DNA from: JAFGJQ01 sp964495075
GTDB lineage: Bacteria > Planctomycetota > Phycisphaerae > UBA1845
Direction of reading: 5' to 3'
Assembly: GCA_964495075.1 (NCBI GenBank)
Contig: CAZBUJ010000011.1
Span: 1-64,000 of the forward strand
DNA length: 64,000 bases
A model generated the notes under the pieces. It made no database searches and was not told the DNA's origin. It saw only the letters and a program-made list of their open reading frames with translations. The translations under genes and the position numbers were made by a program. Positions 7,469-14,623 of the stretch are shown one piece after another; positions within the stretch are counted from its first letter, which is position 1, and every line of letters starts with the position of its first letter.

Positions 7469-9934
7469 TCAAAAGAGGTCGTCGAGTTCGTCGTCTCCGC
7501 CGCCCGGCAACTCGCCGTATCGGGTCAGGTGCTGCTGTATCAGTTCGCTCTCTCGCTTCGTGTACATGCGATCCTCTTCCCACCGGAAGAAGCAGGCGTC
7601 GCCCGGCGACTCCAGTCGCTCAAACAGCGCCGCCTGAAGGTTGTCCGTACCTTTGATCACCGTCGGCTTCTTGTCGGCGCCAGCCATGACAAAGGCCCCC
7701 GCAACCGCCGGCACGTGTTCCACGGTGTCGTAGCTGAGTTCCTGCCACCGCTCGGGCGGGGTGACGGGGCGCGTGATCATCAGTCGCAGGTCGCACTGAA
7801 GGCAGCGTTTCGCCTCGGCCACGGCCTCTTCGGGGCGGTAGGTTTCTTCAATCAGGCGGAAGTCCTTGCGGCGTTGCGCGGCGCTCAGGCAGGCCGGTTG
7901 CACTCGTGAGCGGGGTACAAACCCCTCCTCACTTCCGATCCAGGCGCTGGGCGGCGGGCGGTCACCCGGTCGGCTGCCCGGCCGGCCATCACCGCCCAGA
8001 TAGAGGTCGATTCGCTCGGCCGCCGAACTCCCGGACGCCACGGCGTGCACGGCAGACATCTCGCCCCCTGCGATATCCCCTGCCCAGAACACACCCTCTC
8101 GCTGGGCCGGCACGCTCTCGGGTGCCGCCTGGCCAATGGCGAGAATCACGGAGTCCGCGTCCGCTGAGATCCTCTCGCCGCTGTCAAACGCAGGCGCGAC
8201 GTTCCCGTGCTCGTCAAACACGGAGAGGCAGCGTTGGAACTCCACGCGTCCGACTTTTCGCCGCGCCTCTCGGATCGCCGCCGGCCCCCATCGGCAGTTG
8301 ATCTCGACGCCTTCGGCCTCCGCCTTTTCGACTTCCTCGGCATAAGCCGGCATCTCCTCTCGGCTTTCGAGACAGAACAGGCGGACCGTGCCTTGTGAAA
8401 GCCGCAGGGCCGTCATGGCGACGTCGATCGCGACGTTGCCCCCGCCCACGACGATGACTCGCTCGCCGAGGTTGACGGCCGTCCCGGCCTTGACGTCCTG
8501 GAGAAACTCCAATCCCCAGAAGACGCCGTCCAGGCCACTGCCTTCGATGGTGATCCTCCGGCTGCGCGGCAGGCCGACCGCCACGAGCAACGCGTCAAAC
8601 CCCTGGTTCAACAGGTCGACCATCGCTTCCTCGTCGGGCAGATGGAACCCGGTCCGGATGTCGACCCCGAGGGCGCGTATCACGGCCAGATCCTTCTCGA
8701 TCACTGCCGGCGGCAGTCGGTAGGTCGGCAGCGAGAGTGCCGGCATGCCGCCCGCCGACTCAGCCGCCTCGAAAACGGAGACGGCGTGTCCCTTGAATCG
8801 GAGCGCACAGGCCGCCGCGAGGCCGGCCGGTCCCGCGCCGACGATGGCCACCATCTTTCCGCTGACCGGGGGCCCGACGGCGTCGGCGAGCATGGTTCCG
8901 CCGTCGTTCTCGAGAGCAAACCGCTTGAGGGCACAGATGGCAATCGGTTCGTCGACTCGCGCCCGGCGGCACTCACTCTCGCACAGATGAAAGCAGATGT
9001 AGCCCAGCGTGTTGGGCAGCGGCAGCTTCTCCCAGACGACGGCCGCGGCTTGTTCGAAGTCGCCGGCGGCGATCCGCCGGATGTATCCCGGCACGTCCAC
9101 GCCGGCCGGACAGGCATGAACACAGGGCAGCAGCCACCGCTCCCGTTCGCCGGCCGGTGCGTCCTTGTCCGCGAGGCATCCGGTGGGACAGACCTCCACG
9201 CAGGCGCCGCAGAACTTGCAGGCCGACTCGATCAATGTCGGCGCCACGCTGCCCACGATCAAACGCCCGCCGTGGGACACGAGTCCGAGCGCACCGACGC
9301 CACGAACCTGGTTACAGACCCGCACGCATCGCGCACAGTCGATGCAGAGGTCGAAGGTGCGGACGAACAAAGGCTCCCCGTCCAGGACCGGCAGCCCGGC
9401 CGGCCGATACCGGGGCGTGTCCCCCTTGATGCCCACGTACTCGGCCACTTTACGCAGCTCGCAATTGTGGAACCGGCTGCAGCACCGCTCCGGCTTGGCA
9501 ACGTCGGTTGAACAATCCTCGAGGCTGCAGCCCTCGCGCTGCGCGCAAGTGAGGCAGGCGTGCGGGTGCGTGGCCATGATCTTCATCAGGTTCGCGCGGC
9601 GGAGTTCCGCAAGGGAATCGCTCTCGGTCCAGATGGCCAGGTCGGCCTTCACGGGAGTCCGGCACGCCCGCACCGGGTCAGACGATCCCGCGACCTCGAC
9701 CACGCAGAGGGCACAGCCTTCCATGGACCGCACGTCGTCGTCCGCGAACGGCTCGTTCTCGTAGCACTGATCTCCGCGAAAGACCCTGGCCGCCAGGGGC
9801 ATGTTGTCAAACGGCGGGAGGTCGGGATGGTGGCAGAGAGACGGTATGTACACGCCCGCGGCCGCGGCAGCGGCCAGGATCGTCGTGCCCTCCTCGGCTT
9901 CCAAGGACGTGCCGTTGATGGTGATGCTGACCAT
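7469..9934 (-). CDS. NuoG/GltD-like multi-Fe-S NAD(P)H:ferredoxin oxidoreductase
   Basis: 821 residues combining a NuoG/hydrogenase-type N-terminus with a glutamate-synthase-small-subunit-like flavoprotein. N-terminal plant-type [2Fe-2S] domain (to about 100); His-Cys cluster motif HPHACLTCAQREGC; two [4Fe-4S] sets (CIDCARCVRVC and CKFCGACVEVCP); then GltD-type cysteines (CVHACPAG, CFHLCESEC), an FAD dinucleotide fold (IVGAGPAGLAAA) and an NAD(P) fold (VVGGGNVAIDVA). It resembles the large flavin/Fe-S subunit of the 2-oxoglutarate:NADP+ oxidoreductase of Azoarcus evansii. Between ferredoxin and korA, it probably balances NAD(P)H with the ferredoxin used for ring reduction. Direction of electron flow is not certain. 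Confidence 0.85.
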   Translation of the reverse strand: MVSITINGTSLEAEEGTTILAAAAAAGVYIPSLCHHPDLPPFDNMPLAARVFRGDQCYENEPFADDDVRSMEGCALCVVEVAGSSDPVRACRTPVKADLAIWTESDSLAELRRANLMKIMATHPHACLTCAQREGCSLEDCSTDVAKPERCCSRFHNCELRKVAEYVGIKGDTPRYRPAGLPVLDGEPLFVRTFDLCIDCARCVRVCNQVRGVGALGLVSHGGRLIVGSVAPTLIESACKFCGACVEVCPTGCLADKDAPAGERERWLLPCVHACPAGVDVPGYIRRIAAGDFEQAAAVVWEKLPLPNTLGYICFHLCESECRRARVDEPIAICALKRFALENDGGTMLADAVGPPVSGKMVAIVGAGPAGLAAACALRFKGHAVSVFEAAESAGGMPALSLPTYRLPPAVIEKDLAVIRALGVDIRTGFHLPDEEAMVDLLNQGFDALLVAVGLPRSRRITIEGSGLDGVFWGLEFLQDVKAGTAVNLGERVIVVGGGNVAIDVAMTALRLSQGTVRLFCLESREEMPAYAEEVEKAEAEGVEINCRWGPAAIREARRKVGRVEFQRCLSVFDEHGNVAPAFDSGERISADADSVILAIGQAAPESVPAQREGVFWAGDIAGGEMSAVHAVASGSSAAERIDLYLGGDGRPGSRPGDRPPPSAWIGSEEGFVPRSRVQPACLSAAQRRKDFRLIEETYRPEEAVAEAKRCLQCDLRLMITRPVTPPERWQELSYDTVEHVPAVAGAFVMAGADKKPTVIKGTDNLQAALFERLESPGDACFFRWEEDRMYTKRESELIQQHLTRYGELPGGGDDELDDLF

Positions 9935-9981
9935 GACGACCTCAGTGCGTCTTGTCCGACGCCCTCCGTCACCGGCGCGAT

Positions 9982-10269
9982 CTACCAGGAATGGGAGATG
10001 GCCAGCGGCTTACAGGACTGGACGCATGGCAACGGAGGGCGGTTGCGATGCGGCTTGCACGGTGCGCACGTGTACTTGAGTTTTTTGCGTTGTTGCTCAC
10101 TCACCAAGGCCACGGGTTGGTCGCGCAGCGGATCATTGAGGTCTTCGCCGACGACGAACACCGCGCTGGGGCAGGCCGGCACACAATCGCCGCAACCGTC
10201 GCACTTGTCCGTATCAATGGCGATGAAGTAGTCGCCCGAACCGTCCTTGTAGCCGTAATTCGCGATCAT
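9982..10269 (-). CDS. 2[4Fe-4S] ferredoxin of the benzoyl-CoA reductase cluster
   Basis: A 95-residue ferredoxin, started at the ATG at 10269, which has a GGAGAGG site. First cluster ligands C23, C26, C29, C33 (CDGCGDCVPACP). The second set, C68, C71, C82, C86, has spacing C-x2-C-x10-C-x3-C rather than the usual x2, so the loop is enlarged, as in the Allochromatium-type ferredoxins used by benzoyl-CoA reductases. It directly follows bzdQ (23 bp), the same place as bzdM in Azoarcus, and should donate electrons to the BzdPQ activator. Confidence 0.88.
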   Translation of the reverse strand: MIANYGYKDGSGDYFIAIDTDKCDGCGDCVPACPSAVFVVGEDLNDPLRDQPVALVSEQQRKKLKYTCAPCKPHRNRPPLPCVQSCKPLAISHSW

Positions 10270-10292
10270 GAAGCCTCTCCAGCCGCGCCGGC

Positions 10293-11168
10293 TCAGGTTC
10301 TGCGTCGTTTGATTTCGAGGGCCTGGGCAAAAAGAGCCGCCCCCAGCGCACCGGCGATTTGGGAGTCGTAGTCGGTCTTGCGGGCCTCGATCCCCAGCTC
10401 GCGTTCCAGTCGCTTGACGACGCCGCTGTTCTTGCCGATACCGCCGGTGATCGCGAACTCCTCTTGAACCTCGATTCGTTCCAGGAGCGTCACGACCCGG
10501 TGGGCCATCGCGGCGCAGTAGGCGGCCAGCACCTTGTTCTTGGGCCATCCCTCCCGCAGCAGGCCGGACGCCTCGGACTTGGCGAACACGACACAGGTGC
10601 TCGACACCGGCTCGGGCTCCTCGTCCACCGAGAGCGAAAGGTCACCCACCTCCTCGATGGGCACGGAGAGCAGGTCGGCGAAGACCTCCATGCCTCGCCC
10701 CGTGCCGGCGGCGCACTTGTCGTTCATCAGAAAGGCCTCGACTTTGCCCCGGGCGTCGCAGCGGATGGCCTTGCAATCCTGGCCGCCCATGTCCAGGATG
10801 GTGCGCACGCCGGAGCCGTACATGAAGTTGCCTCCGCGGGCGTGGCAGGCGATCTCGGTGACGGCCTTGTCCGCGAAGGGCACGTTGACCCTGCCGTAGC
10901 CGGTGCCCACCGTGAAGCGCAGGTCACCCTTGGTCATTCCGGTGTCTTGGATGGCCCAGTCGATGGCCTGGTTGGCGCTTTCGGGGCTGTCGAACCCCGT
11001 GCGCTGGTTGCTGAACGCGTAGAGTTTTCCATCGAGCATGACGACCGCCTGCGAACTGACCGAGCCGATGTCCACGCCGGCGCTGATGACGTCAGCGTCC
11101 TTCCAATCCATGCGCTCGTCGTGCCAGCGGTACTCTTTCCAGCGCCAAAATTCCTTGCCTTCGCTCAA
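10293..11168 (-). CDS. bzdQ: Benzoyl-CoA reductase, ATPase/electron-activating subunit (BzdQ-type)
   Basis: A 291-residue ASKHA-fold ATPase that, with its partner BzdP, hydrolyses ATP to push electrons from ferredoxin to the ring-reducing subunits. Motifs: phosphate loop AGVDIGSVSSQAVV near residue 32, DMGGQDCKAI, cluster ligand NDKCAAGTGRG and STCVVFAKSE, and ITGGIGKN. I place the start at a TTG (11168) because GGAGG lies 8 bases upstream and the resulting N-terminus (FWRWKEYRW) is typical of BzdQ/BcrA-type proteins; the first ATG at 11111 would delete it. It starts 16 bp after bzdP ends. The bzd rather than bcr label rests on size and N-terminus. Confidence 0.88.
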   Translation of the reverse strand: MSEGKEFWRWKEYRWHDERMDWKDADVISAGVDIGSVSSQAVVMLDGKLYAFSNQRTGFDSPESANQAIDWAIQDTGMTKGDLRFTVGTGYGRVNVPFADKAVTEIACHARGGNFMYGSGVRTILDMGGQDCKAIRCDARGKVEAFLMNDKCAAGTGRGMEVFADLLSVPIEEVGDLSLSVDEEPEPVSSTCVVFAKSEASGLLREGWPKNKVLAAYCAAMAHRVVTLLERIEVQEEFAITGGIGKNSGVVKRLERELGIEARKTDYDSQIAGALGAALFAQALEIKRRRT

Positions 11169-11184
11169 GGGTCCTGCCTCCTGA

Positions 11185-11973
11185 TCAAGGCCTGCGTGAT
11201 TCCACGGGCTGCTCGCCGGCGACCAGGGCCGCCCCCAGCGCGCCGACGTATTCACAGTGGTCCGGAACGTGAACGTCCATCTCCAGGCCTCGCTTCATCG
11301 CTTCCACGAAGCCGGGGTTGCGGGCCATGCCGCCGATCAGCACGATGTCCTTCTCGAAGCCGACCTTGCGCACCATCGAGATGATCCGGCTCGCGACGGC
11401 GTCGAGCACGGCCCGGGCGATGTCCTCGCGAGGCGTCTTGTCATGGATCAGCGTGACCACTTCCGATTCGGCGAACACGGCGCACTGGGCGTTCATCTGA
11501 ACGGTCTGCTTTGATTTCAAGGAGAGCGGCCCCAACTCCTCGAGCGGCACCTGCAGAGCCCGAGCCATGCCCTCGGCAAAGGTCCCCGCCCCGGCGGCGC
11601 ACTTCTCGTTGAAGGCAAAGTCGATCGCCTTCCCTTTGTCATCGCAGCGGACGGTGCGGCCCTCCTCGGCGCCGACGTCGATCACCGTCCGGCAGGATGG
11701 CAGCAGGCGCACCGCCCCCCTGGCCGCCGCACCGACTTCGGTCATCTCCTGATCGGCAAAGGGGCAGTCCTTCCGGCCCGCCCCGGTGGCTGCCACGCGA
11801 TCCACGCTCGCCTGATCCAATCCCGCGGCCGCCAGGGCCTGGTCGAAAGCCGCCCGCGTGGCGGCGGTGGTGTCCATCCCCGCCGGCACGAGGCTCTTGG
11901 CCAGCATGCGGCCGTCATCGACCAGGACCACTTTGACCGTTTTCGCTCCGATATCGATACCGGCGGCAATCAT
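11185..11973 (-). CDS. bzdP: Benzoyl-CoA reductase, ATPase/electron-activating subunit (BzdP-type)
   Basis: A 262-residue member of the same ASKHA activator family as its neighbour, about as long as BcrD/BzdP. It opens with the phosphate loop MIAAGIDIGAKTVKVV; VIDVGAEEGR replaces the usual DxGGQD motif, followed by the cluster ligands NEKCAAGAG and AQCAVFAESE and the adenosine motif LIGGMARNPG. BzdP and BzdQ are expected to share one [4Fe-4S] cluster across their interface. Located 28 bp after bzdO, in the gene order N-O-P-Q known from Azoarcus. Confidence 0.88.
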   Translation of the reverse strand: MIAAGIDIGAKTVKVVLVDDGRMLAKSLVPAGMDTTAATRAAFDQALAAAGLDQASVDRVAATGAGRKDCPFADQEMTEVGAAARGAVRLLPSCRTVIDVGAEEGRTVRCDDKGKAIDFAFNEKCAAGAGTFAEGMARALQVPLEELGPLSLKSKQTVQMNAQCAVFAESEVVTLIHDKTPREDIARAVLDAVASRIISMVRKVGFEKDIVLIGGMARNPGFVEAMKRGLEMDVHVPDHCEYVGALGAALVAGEQPVESRRP

Positions 11974-12001
11974 CGTCGTTTCGTCTCCCGTAGCGCGGGC
12001 G

Positions 12002-13318
12002 TCATGAACTTCCGTTCTTCTTCACGCCCAGTGTCTCCATGAACGCATCGAAGCGGACTTTGACCCGCGCTTCGTCAAATTCCCGTTCATCACCCATGTT
12101 GCCCTCGAAGGCCATGACCGGGAAGCCGGCCTCCATCAGGCCCAGTCGGTTCTCGGCGATGCCGACCGAGAGACCTTCACAACCTCGGTTGTAGTGCAGC
12201 AGGATGCCGTCGAGGTGCCATTCCCTGGCGATCCGGATCATCATCTCGGTCTTGAGATAAGGGGAATAGAAGTGCTGCCACTCGGGCTTGCTGAGCGTCC
12301 AATCGGCGTAAAGGCGCAGGGCATGATCCCGGTCCTTGATTTCGATGCCCTTCTGCATGGGCGTGGCCCGCGGGCCCCAGGAGCCGTCCGGCGCATCATC
12401 CCAGATCCCGATCAGGCCGAACGTGTAGAGCGAACCGACCGAGACGGTGCCGTACTCCGCCATGTAACGGAAGATACTCAGGAACCCCCAGGGCGGCTGG
12501 GTATCGCTCATCACGCGGCACCGCTCATCGGGGACGGCCGCGATTCCCTCCTCGATGCGGTGCTGGACTTCGTCCCGCAGCTCCTCGTAGAAGTCGGCGA
12601 CCTCCGCGTCGTGCTTGTTGAGGGTGCCCAACACGTAGAGCGAATACATCGCTTTCTCTTCGAGCGGCGCGGGGATGTTCTTGTTCAACGCGCAGATCTC
12701 GGCCCAGGTCGAGGTCGTGCGAAACTCGTTTTTGACGGCCTCGATCAGCAGCTCGTCGTTGTATTTCCGGCCGGTGGTCCTTTCGAGCCATTCGATGCCG
12801 TCGTGCATCTGGTTCACCAGGTAATCGATCTTGTGCGGAGCGACCTGATCGTACGGGCCGGCAGCCACGTCGATACAGAAATGGGGAATCCCGCCTTCCA
12901 GATCGCTCATGACCTGGTACCACTTGGCGTGGCTGCAGCAGATATGATCCTGCCAGATGAAATCGGGTTTGGGGAACGGCCCGCCGAAGACGTATTCGTT
13001 CAGGAGAACCGAACCCCAGTAGTTGCGCATGTACGAACACAGGTCGCGGGCGTAGCCGGCTTTCTCGGCGGCCTCGAGGCACCGCAAGGAGAACTGCTTG
13101 TTGTGAGCGATACTGGCTCCGTACGGCTCGCTGGTCAGGCTCCGCACGTCGTCGCCCAGGCCGGACGGGATCGCGCTGAAGCTCCAGGCTCCGCCGGCCC
13201 ACCGCAGCCCCCCGCGCTCGTGAGCCTTCGCGTAGTCCTCGTAGTACTTGGCCCGCAGCTCCTTGGCCTTGTTCCAGCACTGGAGCGGAGCCGTCTTGTA
13301 TCTCGCGTGCGTCGTCAT
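12002..13318 (-). CDS. bzdO: Benzoyl-CoA reductase, ring-reducing subunit (BzdO/BcrB-type)
   Basis: A 438-residue 2-hydroxyacyl-CoA dehydratase/benzoyl-CoA reductase family protein. Conserved Cys residues that can hold the active-site cluster are seen in HICCSHAKW and NRGCEGLSVG. The length fits BzdO/BcrB (about 440 residues). With BzdN it forms the catalytic module that reduces the benzoyl-CoA ring to cyclohexa-1,5-diene-1-carbonyl-CoA at the cost of ATP. An ATG at 13318 was chosen over an adjacent in-frame GTG at 13321; AAAGGG lies upstream. Confidence 0.9.
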   Translation of the reverse strand: MTTHARYKTAPLQCWNKAKELRAKYYEDYAKAHERGGLRWAGGAWSFSAIPSGLGDDVRSLTSEPYGASIAHNKQFSLRCLEAAEKAGYARDLCSYMRNYWGSVLLNEYVFGGPFPKPDFIWQDHICCSHAKWYQVMSDLEGGIPHFCIDVAAGPYDQVAPHKIDYLVNQMHDGIEWLERTTGRKYNDELLIEAVKNEFRTTSTWAEICALNKNIPAPLEEKAMYSLYVLGTLNKHDAEVADFYEELRDEVQHRIEEGIAAVPDERCRVMSDTQPPWGFLSIFRYMAEYGTVSVGSLYTFGLIGIWDDAPDGSWGPRATPMQKGIEIKDRDHALRLYADWTLSKPEWQHFYSPYLKTEMMIRIAREWHLDGILLHYNRGCEGLSVGIAENRLGLMEAGFPVMAFEGNMGDEREFDEARVKVRFDAFMETLGVKKNGSS

Positions 13319-13344
13319 CACGATTCCCTTTCCCGGCTGGCCGA

Positions 13345-14499
13345 TCAGAACAGATCTTCCTCCTGAAGGATCTCGAGGAAGGCTTCGACCCGTACCCTGA
13401 ACTGCCCGATGGGCACGGTCACGTCGAACTCCAGGAACAATGTCTTGACGCCGGCCTCGTTCAGCGCCCTGGTCAGTGCGGGGATATCGAGCTCATGGGG
13501 GTCGCAGAACTTCTGCTGGATCACGAGGGCCCCCTGCACGTCGTAGGCTCGGGCCAGCTCGAGCACGTGCTGGACACGGGTGCGCCGGGGCCAGTCCTTG
13601 CTGGGGCAGGGTACCCGCTTGACGTAGCGATCGGCGATGCACTGCAGCCGGTTTCCGGCGGGTTCCACGTCGTTCCAGAAGTAACGCGTGCCCGTGCAAT
13701 GGTCGTCCGTCACGAAGGTGGCCCCGCACGACTCCACCATCCGGACGAACTTGATGTCATCGTCCTCGCTGCCCAGGATCATGAGGCGGGTGCCGCAGGG
13801 GCGGGTGACCTCGCGCTCGGCGAGCCGGGTCAGCAGAGTTTCCAGGGCCGCATTGTGGTCCTGCTTGTCCACCATTTGCGACGACAGCACCAGCTCCATG
13901 GCTTCCTCGCCGGTGAGCGGGGGTGATTCGCTTTTGCGCGTCTCGTAGACTCTCCATATCAACTGCCGGTTGCGGTTGTAGATTTCGATGGCTTGGTCGA
14001 TGGCCTGGTCATCGATCTTCTTGCCAAGCCATTTTTCCAGCGAGTCCTTGAAGACCTCCAGCTCCTTTGTCAGGAACGGCGTCGCCCGCGGGCTCTGGAC
14101 GTGGTGCGGCATCGGGAGGTAATAACTGTAGTCCACCGGCACGTGTTTCTGCCAACTCGTGAACGTCTGGCGGATGTGCAGACAGGACTGGGCGATGGCG
14201 ATTCCGTCCAGGTAGTCGAACCGGCCCTTGAGGCCCTGGGCGAGACAGTCGCGGCAGAACGGACAGAACATCGCAAAGATGTGCGGCTCGGTCACGTCCT
14301 GCACTTCGTGGGTGCCAAGGATGCGCACCGGCAGGATGCCGGCGGCGTACAAGAGCTCCTCGGGCACGTACGTGCAGAAGTAGCCGATGATTTTGCCGCC
14401 CGTCCGCTCTCTCCACTCCTTGGCGTACTGGGCGCGGTTCACCCGCCAGTTGCGGAAGACCTCGAACGTCTCCTGATCAAGCGCAGTCGAACTCGCCAT
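13345..14499 (-). CDS. bzdN: Benzoyl-CoA reductase, ring-reducing subunit (BzdN/BcrC-type)
   Basis: A 384-residue partner of BzdO in the same family. Cluster-ligand candidates occur in FAMFCPFCRDCL and in QQKFCDPHE; other family hallmarks are IGYFCTYVPEELLYAAG near the N-terminus and the C-terminal LEFDVTVPIGQFRVRVEAFLE. The ATG at 14499 has GGAGG 8 bases upstream; a longer form starting at 14622 has a low-complexity N-terminus and is unlikely. First of the four reductase genes. The FLEFD and QKFCDPHE segments are the ones I associate with benzoyl-CoA rather than hydroxyacyl-CoA enzymes, which supports the substrate call. Confidence 0.9.
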   Translation of the reverse strand: MASSTALDQETFEVFRNWRVNRAQYAKEWRERTGGKIIGYFCTYVPEELLYAAGILPVRILGTHEVQDVTEPHIFAMFCPFCRDCLAQGLKGRFDYLDGIAIAQSCLHIRQTFTSWQKHVPVDYSYYLPMPHHVQSPRATPFLTKELEVFKDSLEKWLGKKIDDQAIDQAIEIYNRNRQLIWRVYETRKSESPPLTGEEAMELVLSSQMVDKQDHNAALETLLTRLAEREVTRPCGTRLMILGSEDDDIKFVRMVESCGATFVTDDHCTGTRYFWNDVEPAGNRLQCIADRYVKRVPCPSKDWPRRTRVQHVLELARAYDVQGALVIQQKFCDPHELDIPALTRALNEAGVKTLFLEFDVTVPIGQFRVRVEAFLEILQEEDLF

Positions 14500-14623
14500 A
14501 TTCGCGCCTCCTGTTCTGTCCGGGCGGGGGTTCGGCCCCGGGCCCGGCGTACCGGTTGGCGTTGACGTGCTGGCGACGCCGCACGTGCGGCACGCACGGG
14601 ATGGGCATTCTCCGCCGTTCAAC

